This document shows positions 1 to 9,639 of a stretch of 64,000 bases of DNA, piece after piece. The stretch covers positions 2,620,001 to 2,684,000 of the forward strand of contig LR990060.1 of assembly GCA_905147135.1 (NCBI GenBank), given 5' to 3'. The notes beneath the pieces are model-generated. The model had not been told where the DNA came from. It was given only the letters and a program-made list of their open reading frames with translations, and made no database searches. The translations under genes were made by a program, and so were the position numbers. Source of the DNA: Blastobasis lacticolella (Eukaryota > Arthropoda > Insecta > Lepidoptera > Blastobasidae). The number at the start of each line of letters is the position of its first letter. Position 1 is the stretch's first letter.

Positions 1-7
1 AATTCAT

Positions 8-395
8 AATCATCATCGTCAAATATAGGTCATCCTAGCGTTAATGTCCCGGTTATGCTCTCGTGCACGAGGGCATTACTCGTGATCCAGGATTTAGCAT
101 GAAATCTAGGATTTGGCCGATCATAATATTACAGTACAGCGACTGCCATCTGACCTCCGCTGCCCTGCTACCAGAGGAACCTGACCAGATTGGATTATGG
201 TGAGACCTGCACATTCAGTCGCCTGAATGTGCAGGTTTCATCACGATGTATTCCCTCACCGTAAGTGCATCGAATAGTTACGTAAATGACTCAAAAAATT
301 GGTCATTGGTACATGGCAGCAATGGGGATCAAACTCGGTATCTCTCGCTTACGAGGCCAACTCGCTACCTATTACGCCACCGATGCTCTCGTCCG
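8..395 (-). repeat. SINE-A, near full-length
   Basis: First of about 20 copies of a tRNA-derived SINE (label SINE-A is mine). Read on the minus strand it starts with a tRNA-like head (A-box like TGGCCGAGCGGTTA, B-box like GGTTCGAATCC in the better copies), continues with a body ending in an element resembling TTAACGCCAAGATGATGAT, and ends in a (GAT)n tail. The head in this copy is decayed. Full length is about 350 bp. It needs a partner LINE for movement. Confidence 0.85.
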
Positions 396-540
396 AGGAA
401 GCCTTTACCACAGAGTGGTTAAATGGCAGGAAGCTTCGTTTGTAATTACCTTTAGCTAACGACTCAATCAAGTTTTGTATTGCGTTACTAGTCACTTTAT
501 AGGTAAATTTACGGATACTACTATATACTATACTATAATA

Positions 541-781
541 CTTGGCCGTGTGGTGTCCGGCATAGTACCAGCCCCTTACACTCGTGGGTGTCGTACAAGG
601 CGACTAATATTTTTGAGGCTAAAGATCTAGTCCCCGTAGGCTGGAAAATGGGCAGCAGCGTTTTCCATTGTTATATTCATACACTGCGATCGCCAACCCG
701 CGGGTCAAGCATGAAGATTATGGCAATAACCTCCCCTTTCGTGTGAGAGGCCCTTAGTCCTGCAGTGGTCTGTTATGGGCT
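541..781 (+). repeat. Retroposon family B copy
   Basis: About 240-bp repeat starting near CCGTGTGGTGTCCGGCA and ending near GTGGTCTGTTATGGGCTGA, with a (GATGAT)n tail in better copies. Seven copies occur in this window (541, 2108, 22287, 23185, 23486, 28977, 42195). It has no coding capacity. Mobility is shown by the copy at 22287, which has an 11-bp target duplication. Confidence 0.8.
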
Positions 782-1097
782 GACCCAATCAATCAGTCCA
801 CAAATATTTTTAATACGGCAACGGGTCGTTCTACAGTTTGATAACCATTACTGCCAGTGTCATAGTGCAAGCAAAACACACTGAAAATGTTTGACCGGTT
901 TGAAAAGAAAAACACAACTAGTTTTTATACTACCCTCAACATTGCATTACCTGAAGCCTGGTACCCATTTTCACAAGTAATACTAATCTGGTCTAAGTAA
1001 CGTTAGTATGTGTTCGTGCTAATCAGCTAAGTGAACGCACTGCGTGCGATATGTCTCTCTGATTGGTCAATTTCGTTCCTTTGACGACATTTCAATT

Positions 1098-1331
1098 GCA
1101 ATGGTCTGCCACGCAAGAGGTCCCGGGTTCGATTCCCGGCCGGGCAGAAATTGAAATGATGAATTTTAATTTCTGTTACGGGTCTGGGTGTTCTATGTTT
1201 AATAAGTATGTATTAAAAAAAAGTATTTAAGTAGTATATCAGTTATCTAGCACCCATAGTACAAGCTTTGCTTAGTTTGGGGCTAGATGGCGCTGTGTGA
1301 ATTTGTCCACGATTATTTATTATTATTATTT
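1098..1331 (+). repeat. SINE-C copy (second tRNA-derived SINE)
   Basis: A different tRNA-like head ending CCCGGGTTCGATTCCCGG (B-box), followed by a body with TTTTAATTTCTG, GGGTCTGGGTGTTCTATG and GCTAGATGGCGCTGTGTGAA, then an (ATT)n tail. Other copies are at 14985, 41236 and a fragment at 3005. The 5' half of the tRNA head is missing here. Confidence 0.8.
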
Positions 1332-1525
1332 GGACAGACGCGTAGTGTCGACCACCACTCAAGTATTCTCAGTTATGTTTCTGAATACAAAAAAATGTTA
1401 GTTCCCGGAACCGTCACGCCAGTTCACTCTCGAAGGTCGAAACAAGAATTAAAATTTAATAAATTCAAATTGTGAACTGTTCAGTTTTTTCGGCCGTAGG
1501 CAAATAGCCAGTAAAAATAAAAGTA

Positions 1526-1855
1526 ATAGTCGTCTTGGCGTCAATGTCCCGGTTGCGCTCTCGAGGACGAGGACCCGGGGTCCGCCTTGACCATGATCCA
1601 GGATTTGGCAGATCAGATAATTACATTGGCTAACTGATCTCCGTAACCCTTCTACCAGGGAAACCTGACCAAATTCGATCGTCGTTACACCTGCAGTAGC
1701 CTGAGTGTGCAGATTTCATCATCTCACACCGTATGAGGATCGCTTAGCATTCAACTAATGTATATAACTCAGAAAAGAGTCATTGGTACATGGCCGTAGT
1801 GGGATTCGAATCTGGTACCGCTCGCTCATTATAACCACTCAACCACCGACGGTCC
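1526..1855 (-). repeat. SINE-A copy
   Basis: Near complete; the tail side begins CTTGGCGTCAATGTCCCGG on the plus strand and the tRNA-like head ends at about 1855 (AACCACCGACGG). It is followed at 1858-1932 by a fragment of LINE-tail family G. Confidence 0.8.
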
Positions 1856-1857
1856 TA

Positions 1858-1932
1858 CCGAATAGCACAATACTATATCAAATAGTATTTTATTCCTACC
1901 GGTGAGTAAGAACCCCAGTGCTTCATTCGGAA
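1858..1932 (+). repeat. Family G LINE-tail fragment
   Basis: Matches the segment of family G with ATAGTATTTTATTCCTACCG followed by GTGAGTAAG seen in longer form at 3640, 27610 and 60765 (minus). Short and diverged. Confidence 0.5.
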
Positions 1933-2107
1933 TCGTGCCTAGATTAGTGAGGGCGAATGAAAAAAATTAACCTAGACTAAAAACATTTCATCCACACCAT
2001 ATAGACGCTTGGCAACTATCTAACGTAGGGGCATTATGAGCCTTTTAAATACGCATGTGCAAGATGTTCAATGAGCTATCCCGAAGTCTTTCCTCTGCGC
2101 TACAACA
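1933..2107. other. No gene seen; short TE scrap
   Basis: Contains a stretch near 2085-2104 (CCCGAAGTCTTTCCTCTGC) that recurs at 53777 and 58910, so at least part is another repeat. No exon or ORF is supported. Confidence 0.4.
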
Positions 2108-2346
2108 TCATCATCACAGCCCATAACAGTCCACTGCAGAACTTAGAGCTCATCCACGAAAGGGGAGGTTATTGCCATAATCCCCACGCTTGGCATCAGG
2201 GTTGGAGACAGCAATGTTATTAATAGAATAATGGAAAAGCTGCTGTCCATTTTCCAGGCTACGAAGACTCTGCCTCGAAAACATTAGTCGCCTTGTACGA
2301 CACCCCTAGTGTAAGGGGTTTGTGCTATTCTTCTCTGCCGTATACC
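2108..2346 (-). repeat. Retroposon family B copy
   Basis: Plus strand begins CATCATCATCACAGCCCAT, the reverse of the (GAT)n tail, and ends at TTCTTCTCTGCCGTATACC. Complete but diverged. Confidence 0.8.
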
Positions 2347-2510
2347 AAACGCCCAACATGGGCTACTTCTGTCTGTAAAGGGCATGCCTAGAGGTTCCAT
2401 TCCCTTACGTTGCAGGTATCCAGGACGACAGTGAAATGTGGCCACTTTCCTTCAGATGGACCGTGCAACCGTGTACAAGAAAATGCATTAACAAGGATTA
2501 TCTCACTCAC

Positions 2511-2604
2511 CATTATTCCTAAAGAGTTCCGTGTCATTTTGTCCCACAACATTGTTAGCTACGGCTAGCACACACAACACCAGCACTCGTAGCGCGTCCA
2601 TCAT
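2511..2604 (-). CDS. First coding exon of a secreted protein (signal peptide)
   Basis: An ATG at 2604 (a second ATG follows directly) opens 31 codons and then reaches a consensus splice donor, GTGAGT, at 2510. The exon ends in phase 1. The peptide begins MMDALRVLVLCVLAVANNVV, a typical secretion signal with likely cleavage after VVG, followed by QNDTELFRNN. The rest of the protein must lie at lower coordinates or beyond the left edge; I could not place a second exon with confidence. Since both recognisable host genes in the window are minus-strand serine proteases, this could be another member of that cluster, but nothing in the exon itself says so. Confidence 0.55.
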
Positions 2605-3384
2605 CGCCGTCAAGCGTACTAACTACAACTAACTCGGTATCAAATGCGACCGAAGGCTGGCCTGCAACCGTTGTACGGAGGTTACGAAAGGCTCTCAGTG
2701 GTTAGGTGGGGTAGGCTTTTGCGCCTCATACGTTTTGTTCAGGGTTAGTTTAAATTTGGATGTATGTACAAACTGTTAATTGTTAGAAGCGTGTTGATAG
2801 TCTGTAGTGTGGGTCAAATCTGATCGCTGTTAAAGTTGTTGGCTTATTTATATTGTTTACCGATAACGGATGGTTGGATATAGGAATCGGGGGTTCGTAA
2901 AAAGTAATACCTTGCGGTAACGTATTCCGTTGTTGTTATTACAGAAATATACAGTCACTAAAAAAATTTATAGTTCGTAATTGTAGTGAATAAATAAATA
3001 AATGTGCTATGACAAATTCTCACAGCGCTATCTAGCCCCAAAGTAAGCAAAGCTTGTGTAGTTACAACTTATATAGTTTTCTTGTCTAGCCGAAATATTT
3101 CATCACAAGTGCGTATCTCATACTTACTATAATAAGAAATAGCGGCTGGTAGATCTAGTATTCAAATAATCTAGTATATAATTATTAATAATTTCAAGGA
3201 TGTCTGTTTTCTGCAGTAAATATGCATCGATATTTATAAGTTAGTCTAGCTATTTTTTGTTGTGCTGTATTTAAATATTGAAATTTATAAACGACTGTGA
3301 CCGCAAAGTTCGAGACTAAATGATAGATAAATGAGTCTATGAGCAGGAAAACTATTTTTAGGTGATTCGTTTTTTTTTAAACAA
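2605..3384. other. Upstream region of the 2604 exon; SINE-C fragment
   Basis: Presumed 5' flank of the minus-strand exon. No TATA box is evident near 2604. A minus-strand SINE-C fragment lies at about 3005-3080 (CACAGCGCTATCTAGCCCCA). The rest is AT-rich without recognisable structure. Confidence 0.45.
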
Positions 3385-3622
3385 ACTCATCATCATCATC
3401 TTGGCGTTATGTCCCAGTTGCGCCCCCGCGCAGCACGCGAGGGCCCAGGGTCCGCCTTCCTGCTATTCTTGGCCCACCTCGCTCGGTCTTCGGCATCCCT
3501 AGTGGTGAGCTTATTGGCACGCATATCATTCTTGACTACGTCAAGCCATCGCTTCTTGGGCCGGCCTCTCCTTCCCGTGCCCGGCAGGGGCGGCATGGCC
3601 AGACACTTGTTCCCCACATAAC
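3385..3622 (-). pseudogene. LINE-J 3' end (RT C-terminus plus tail)
   Basis: Minus-strand ORF of 73 residues with GRRGRPKKRWLDVVKNDMRA followed by DAEDRARWA, the typical last segment of an RTE-like LINE polymerase, then a 3' tail ending in (GAT)n. The last 75 or so bases of the tail closely resemble the 3' end of SINE-A, pointing to J as SINE-A's partner. 5' truncated. Other copies: 36100 (plus) and the tail only at 18054 (minus). Confidence 0.65.
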
Positions 3623-3639
3623 TTTAAGAGGGGTAGGGC

Positions 3640-3825
3640 ATAGCAGGGTATCCCGTTCAAATTGGAGCCGCCCGACTGGGAAGGTACCTCCACCTTACGG
3701 AATACCGCTGCTAAACAATACTCTTTTAAATAGTATTGTGTTTCTGCCGGTGAGTAAGGTCTCCAGTGCTCCATGGGGTGGGGATTTGGGGAACCGTGGC
3801 TTTGGCAGTGGAGGGGCCGAAATCT
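3640..3825 (+). repeat. Family G LINE-tail copy
   Basis: Repeat with ACTCTTTTAAATAGTATTGT, TTTCTGCCGGTGAGTAAGGT and GGGAACCGTGGCTTTGGCAG. Longer copies at 27610 and 62520 (plus) and 60765 (minus) end with a LINE-type 3' terminus (CCATCAGGTGGCCCGCTTGC). No coding capacity of its own. Confidence 0.65.
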
Positions 3826-4610
3826 GACATCCCTGGGCCAGAAATCACTAGCTAAAAACGTATCTAGTTTATTTTTATTTATGACGATATTAAACGAATT
3901 CAATGAGGTGTCATATTTCTGCCCGAGCAACTGAATGTCCATGCACTGCTCTCCTTTATAAGTCGTAATATACTCCTTTAGTTGCTCAACCGTCGTCGAT
4001 TTTGCCAACCTAGATACGTATATAGACATAGGTAGCTCGGCAACCGATAGCAGGCTCGAATTAGCTGCGAAACCGCAAAGTTAAAATTTCTTCTACGATT
4101 TTTGCGCTCAACCAGTGTGAAGCCATCTGTTCTTGGCAGTTGCGAGTCGCCTGTTATTCGTCTTCGATGATTGTCTTTTTATTCCGACCATATCACGATA
4201 ACTTGGCGTGTGAGTAATCCCATCAATGGAGCCCAATCTGTTACGAACGGTTGTAGGTAGATCTAGCTGCGCGGAAGCAGGGTAAGCAAGAGTCGGCGCG
4301 CGGGCCGCGGGCGCGGGTGCAGGCGAGGCGCTCAGCTGACGTATTGGGGTTCTATTGTTCTCGCTAGTCTCGGCAATCGGTTTCTTATCGGCGCGTTTAC
4401 GTTTGTCTGTTGAACTTGTTTCGTTCGTATTTATAACATTGTTTGTTGCAGAATTATTTGAGATTCGTATGACAGGGCTTTTTAATAATTGTTTGATGTC
4501 ATTCATGTCCTTTCTTAATGATTCCACGTTTATGCTACAATTTTGAATGCCATTTGTCTGCGCATTTTCCAGTTTTAACTTTAGTAGGTCACATCTTCTT
4601 TAAACATCGT
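3826..4610 (-). pseudogene. Degraded LINE ORF1 (gag-like)
   Basis: Two minus-strand frames make one broken ORF1: an upstream part (4527-4108) with MESLRKDMNDIKQLLKSPVI and a proline/alanine-rich linker, and a downstream part (from 4029) with IYVSRLAKSTTVEQLKEYI and FWPRDVRFRP, a pattern seen in LINE nucleic-acid-binding ORF1 proteins. At least one frameshift separates them near 4110 and the 3' side runs into family G. Not functional. Confidence 0.55.
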
Positions 4611-5114
4611 TCAGGAATTTCGTACATTTGTTCTGAAATGACTATAATTTTATTTGGCAATATTATTTATTATTAATTACCATAGTTTTACTTTTAAATA
4701 ACAATTAAAAATAGACTATAATACCAAATAATATAACACGCGCATCGCACGATGACCGCGCAGAGACTGAAAAAAGCTAGTAATATAGGTATTCCTAGGT
4801 ATTCATATATGAACAAATGTCACGCCGGTCTAGACACTGATCTAACCTATTAGGCAAACTTCGAGGTAACAAACAAGCGCAACCGAAAATGTTAAAAATA
4901 ACATTTAAAGAAAGAAAGAAAATATTTTTACAAAGGACGCCACGACATAATAATTCGTACATTAATTGACACTATTTACGATTAAACCAATTAGCAACTA
5001 TACACCCCTTCCCCCTTGGATTCTGACCGGGTCAGACGTGTCTTACTAAGATGGCGACGTTCAATGAGGAGTTTTCCAGTAGGTATTGTCAATTGGTTTC
5101 AAAAAGCATCAATA
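4611..5114. other. AT-rich stretch, nothing recognised
   Basis: No exon, ORF or repeat could be supported in this stretch. Confidence 0.3.
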
Positions 5115-5410
5115 GATGGCGCTCCTACAATTTTGGTAAATTTTTACTAAAAGTTTCAACGAAATGTATTTTAATACATAACTTTTATATTTGTATTGCG
5201 TCCATTCTTGATCCTAGTATCCATGAAACGAATTGACTCAGTCAAATTGATGTTTGTTTTGATTGTAATAATTTATTATAACCTTTAAAATGGTTGAAAA
5301 CTATTGATTAATACAATATTATCTAATACAACATACCCAGTGTTTATATCCTCTTTGCTAAGAACCTATTTCAAGCGATTATCCATTACCAAAATTGTCG
5401 GGGCGCCATC
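5115..5410. mobile_element. MITE with TA target duplication
   Basis: About 25-bp terminal inverted repeats, GATGGCGCTCCTACAATTTT on the left and its near reverse complement ending at 5410, with TA on both sides (5113-5114 and 5411-5412). Size 296 bp with no coding capacity. TA duplication suggests a Tc1/mariner-type helper; this is inference. Confidence 0.6.
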
Positions 5411-5560
5411 TAGTTTTGTGGGTAGGAATGCTTTAGATACCTATTGGAAAACTGCTCATTCGATTGGAACGGTCGAGTAGCTGGGGGAGGTTAAAGGATA
5501 CTTTGTATTGCCGAAATTCACTGGGACACCAACAACGTCGAACCGAACCGTAGAAAGAGC

Positions 5561-5904
5561 GTCGGTGGCCGGGCGGTTAGGGTATCCGACTCGTAAGCGA
5601 GACTGGTTTACCGGGTTCGAAACCCGCTATAGCCATGTAATAATGAGTTATGTACATTAGTTGAATACTAACCGATGCTCTTACGGCGAGGGAAACCGTC
5701 GTGATGAAACCTGGACATTCAGACGATTGGATGTGTAACTATGATCCAACCTGGTCAGGTTCCCCTGGTAGCAGGGTCATGGAGGTCAGATGGCAGTCGC
5801 TCTACTGTAATTACCTGATCTGCCAAAGCCTGGATCATAGTCGAGGCGGACCTCGGTCCCTCGTTTGCGAGAGCACAACCGAGATATTAACGCCAAGATG
5901 ATAA
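5561..5904 (+). repeat. SINE-A copy, full length
   Basis: Reads from the tRNA-like head (GCGTCGGTGGCCGGGCGGTT) through the body to AACGCCAAGATGAT. A small insertion disturbs the anticodon-arm region. Confidence 0.9.
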
Positions 5905-6290
5905 TTTTTTATTTATACCAACAACGGCATAACCAGATTTTAACGGATGAAGTTGCAGGAAAAGGCTAGTATGACATACATATTAGGTTCAAGAGTTACA
6001 AAGTTTCAAACTCTGCCAAGTTTGTTGTAATAGATCTTTTAGAGAAATAGGTAAGTTTCACATTGTAACATTTTTATCCAATTAAAAGTTGTTTAAAAAC
6101 ATGCTCAAGTTTGCCAACGTGCACAAATAGAAAAAAAGAGTGACGGAAGTGAGGAAGTAGGGTCAAATGCGAAATTACATACTATAGATAGGAAATTTCA
6201 TAGAACCAAATGGTTGAGGCTAGCATTTTATGGATAATTCGAACTGGACCACTAATTTGTTTTCACACAAACATTAGAGTAGAGGGTGCC
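5905..6290. other. No gene seen
   Basis: AT-rich sequence between a SINE and the LINE 5' region. Nothing recognised. Confidence 0.3.
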
Positions 6291-6940
6291 ACCCTCAAGT
6301 AAACAATAGTTCTACGTTTATTAAAATATTAAAAATAATTAACACACTCTTAAGACAAATAAGTGTTATAGTCTAGTGTTAAAGTGCAAATTCGAAGTGG
6401 AAGTGTTATTTGTGCATATAGTAAAATAAATACGTTTAAATTTAGCAAATTATAAGACGAAGACTAACGACATCTATCGATGTATTTGATTACCTAAAAA
6501 CTACAGAAACTAGTGTGATTTGAGTTTTGAAATGCGCTAAACCTATAATAAACGCAATATCAAACAATATCTAGTGACAAAAAAACAATTTTAATTCATA
6601 AATGTGAATAAATCTGAACAAAGGATTAGTGAAGTACAACCTACCGACAAAACAAAGAGATATAACTAAATATAGTATAACTTGAAGTATAAATAAATAA
6701 ATATAAAATATAAAATGTGACACAACACGTTGCTTACAGCTTATATCACTTTTTCGACCTTTGCCGTATCAGTCAAGATAGCTCAGACAAGATTGTATCT
6801 GACTTGCGAACCGAGGTAGGCGGTTCGATGCCCATTTTTCTTTTACTATGTAGGATAGCGCAGAGAATAGCGTATCCGACGTGCGAAACGTAGTCTTTTT
6901 TTTTTTTTTTTTTTTTTCCCTCATATTTTCTGCCAGAGGA
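6291..6940 (+). other. Presumed LINE 5' region with tandem tRNA-like promoter
   Basis: AT-rich leader ahead of the coiled-coil ORF. Positions 6776-6833 look tRNA-like (GATAGCTCAGACAAG, then GGTTCGATGCCC as a B-box), and 6852-6895 is a second, similar head (GATAGCGCAGAGAAT then GTATCCGACGTGCGAAACG). A run of 22 T follows at 6896-6917. The layout suggests RNA polymerase III-type internal promoter boxes, though the T run would terminate such a transcript. The 5' boundary of the LINE is a guess. Confidence 0.4.
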
Positions 6941-6944
6941 AACT

Positions 6945-7493
6945 ATGACTACTTGCAGAATGTATGCAATTAAACTGGAAGACCAGCTGAAGGAAGCTCT
7001 CGTGGACCTAAAATATTCAAGGGACGAAGTTCAGAAACTACTACTGGAGAGGGAAGATTGTGAGGCGGAAATTCATGTGGTAAATGAGAGGAACCAGGAC
7101 CTGAAGGACCACCTTGCGGAGCTAGATATCCAATTCGAGGATGTAAGGGCTCAGCGGGACGAGCTTCGGGCAGAGATAGACTCCTTCCATGAGTGCAGTG
7201 AGCATCACGTGGCATTGCTTAACCGTATTACAGACCTGGAACGACAACTTCAAGCTACGCACCGAAACATCGAGCAGTATGAACTGCAGAAATATGAAGT
7301 ACAATCTTTACATACTCAAAATTTGTACGATCAGCTTCTGTCTAAAAATGTACACAGTAATGTAAATACCTGTCCAAAAAATAACAAGCGAATGCGCCGA
7401 AAATACAAAAATAAAAATAACACAAACATTAAAAAAGTCAGTCGTAACAATATAAATTTAAAAAAATGTTTCAATCACACAAGAGTCAACTAA
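6945..7493 (+). CDS. LINE-associated coiled-coil ORF (182 aa)
   Basis: Intact ORF. Residues 10-115 have strong coiled-coil character with heptads such as LEDQLKEALVDLKYSRDEVQ and LNRITDLERQLQATHRNIEQ; the C-terminal 45 residues are Asn/Lys-rich. It lies 54 bases ahead of the SGNH-like ORF1 of the same LINE and in the same orientation, so it is best read as an extra N-terminal ORF of that element, perhaps an oligomerising or RNA-binding part. No host gene family is recognised. Confidence 0.5.
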   Translation: MTTCRMYAIKLEDQLKEALVDLKYSRDEVQKLLLEREDCEAEIHVVNERNQDLKDHLAELDIQFEDVRAQRDELRAEIDSFHECSEHHVALLNRITDLERQLQATHRNIEQYELQKYEVQSLHTQNLYDQLLSKNVHSNVNTCPKNNKRMRRKYKNKNNTNIKKVSRNNINLKKCFNHTRVN

Positions 7494-7547
7494 CTAAAAC
7501 TAAAAATATAATAAAAATACTTACAACTTAGAGATTTAACTTCGTGA

Positions 7548-8434
7548 TATGGAGGCAGAATTAATCAACACCATGTCTCAATATCAAAAATCACAAGATC
7601 TCATCACAGAATATTCGGAGTCCATGAGCAAATTACTTCTCGACTTAAAGGACACCGAAAACAGATTTAAATAAATAAATAAATAATCATTTATTTCAGA
7701 ATTTACAATTCCATATCTTTTTAGATTTTACAATCTTACAATTTATCATCTATTTAAATTCATTACCAAAAATATAAAAATAATAACAATGTCAAATTCC
7801 GTACTTATGTCAATTAACTAAAAATATAAATGTCAAACAATTTCATAAAATCATAAATTTAACCATGTCAAGATTTAATTCCCTAATAAAAAATCAAACT
7901 TGTAACTGCGAGTTCTCACGAAATAATCAGGAGGGTAGAAATGAAATTAGTGAACACGTAGCAGAAATTAAAAGTGCGACGGTGGCGCTGCAAGTGGATA
8001 TTGTCACTATGCCACGTAGGACAATATTGTTTTCCGATGGGATTGGGCGCCATCTTGGACCACTATTATCTGTCTATAATAATCATCTAATAAACTATTG
8101 TTATCCCGGAATATCCGTAACCAACATGATATTAAGAATAAAAGAATACGAATTCACTGATAATTATACTCTAATTTTTACAATGAGTGACAGTCATAAT
8201 CTGAACAAACATGACATATTGAATTTATTTAATACATTAAATACTATTAATAATATTGGAAAAATAGTAATATGTTGTTTTCCTTATTCGAATAATTTTA
8301 AGGACTAGCAAAATAAAAAAAATTGTTCTTATAATAATTTATTACATAATCAGACATGTGAAAATAATAAAATAAATATTTTTGACATCAATAAATATAT
8401 TACGCAATTCAATTATAATAACCACAATGTTTAA
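7548..8434 (+). pseudogene. LINE ORF1 with SGNH/esterase-like domain, interrupted
   Basis: ORF1 starts at ATG 7548 (MEAELINTMSQYQK) and continues in frame after an inserted 200-bp retroposed segment (7671-7870). Downstream, FSDGIGRHLGPLLS and NYCYPGISVTNMI match the first blocks of the SGNH-hydrolase (esterase-like) domain known from CR1-type ORF1 proteins. A TAG at 8306-8308 interrupts it; the same frame continues to TAA at 8432. Two lesions mean it is dead. Family assignment rests on motif resemblance only. Confidence 0.6.
7671..7870 (-). mobile_element. Retroposed insert with 8-bp target duplication
   Basis: AGATTTAA occurs at 7663-7670 and again at 7871-7878. The segment between begins (ATAA)n and reads, on the minus strand, like a LINE or SINE 3' end finishing in (TTTA)n. 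Removing it restores the ORF1 reading frame. Confidence 0.7.
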
Positions 8435-8686
8435 TTAACACTAAAAGACAAAAAGTGATTTGCTAAGTTATTAGCATCTTATATTTTAAATTTTAACATC
8501 GTACATAATTCTGATTCCATTGACATATACAGGGTGTTTCATAATACATGTATAAAGCCGAAAGGGTGTTAAACAATGAATTTTAATTTTAATAAAAAAT
8601 ATTAATTTTTGAAGATAAATAACCACATCGACTACGTTGAAGCGCAGCTCTATTTCAAGTTGATGATAATATAAAAAACAGGTTAA

Positions 8687-9130
8687 CAACCTCGTGCGAC
8701 CCCTATCGAAACAAAGCAACCTCCTTAAGCCTACTACCAGGAGCCTAATGCTGCGTACACACCGGGCGATGTGTGACGCGCACCCGTTTCGGCCAACGAT
8801 TGTCCGTTGGCGTGTGCCGGCCGGCAATCCGCAGTGCAGCGTGGCGGTAACATCAAACGGATAGAAGTAATCACCCAATCGCAGTTTGGGCGGATACCGA
8901 AGGCCAACAAACAAACGTGCAAATACGAGCCCTAATCGGTTCCCAAAACTCCCAAAGATCGTTTGCTTGACCACGAAATGCAAGTATTAGACGTTAGAAG
9001 TCCAAATAATTCGGCCGACAGCCCTTCGTTGGCGTACGTTGAGTGTGTACACACCATAAGGACGAGTAATAACCTCGTGCCATTCATATCAAAACAAACC
9101 AACCTCCTACATCTTACTACCAGGCGTCGA
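8687..9130. repeat. Direct repeat pair of about 60 bp
   Basis: 8687-8745 and 9068-9127 are similar (AACCTCGTGC, AAACAAAG/CCAACCTCC, TTACTACCAGG). The segment between has GTACACACC-type ends, suggesting a small insertion or duplication. Function unknown. Confidence 0.4.
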
Positions 9131-9231
9131 ACTAAATGTTACCTACTTATCTACATGAATAGGCTCTACCAAATTAACTGGGAACTTGCCTACACTAATT
9201 ATTTTCGATAGGTAGGTATGCTTAAATAGTC

Positions 9232-9632
9232 GGAGCGTCGGTGGCCTAAGGTTGCGGTATCCGACTCGTACGCGAGAGGTACCGGGTTCGAATCCCACTG
9301 CCGCCATGTACCAATAACTCTTTTTTAAGTTATGCACAATAGCTGAATACTAACCGATGCTTTTACGGGGAGGGAAATCATCGTGATGAAACTTACACAT
9401 TCAGTTCAGACGACTGAATGTATAAGTAACCATGATCCAATCTGGTCAGGTTCCCTTGGTAGCAGGGTTAGGAGCCAGGAATGTCAGATGGCAGTCGCTC
9501 CACTGCAATTAATTACCTAATCTGCCAAATCCTAGATCATGGACCATAGTCAAGGCACCCGGCAACCGGCAACCCGGCACCTCTCTCGCTTACAAGTCGG
9601 ATACTCAACCGCCCAGCCACCAACGTTCTTGA
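9232..9632 (+). repeat. SINE-A copy with inverted second head at its 3' end
   Basis: A full plus-strand copy (9232-9565) is joined, through a CCGGCAACC-type repeat at 9560-9583, to an inverted tRNA-like head (9584-9632, CTCTCGCTTACAAGTCGGAT). The result has a tRNA-like head at both ends. This resembles a template switch or fold-back during reverse transcription. Confidence 0.7.
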
Positions 9633-9639
9633 AAAACAT

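Noticed and set aside
951..992. Minus-strand 42-base possible exon (QISITCENGYQAS, sushi-like) whose phase fits the 2511-2604 exon
   Set aside because: Too short, weak acceptor and no continuing exon; the resemblance to a sushi repeat is only a few residues.
8486..8983. 165-residue minus-strand frame
   Set aside because: Spans the terminal repeat of the 4.2-kb element and has no protein-like pattern.
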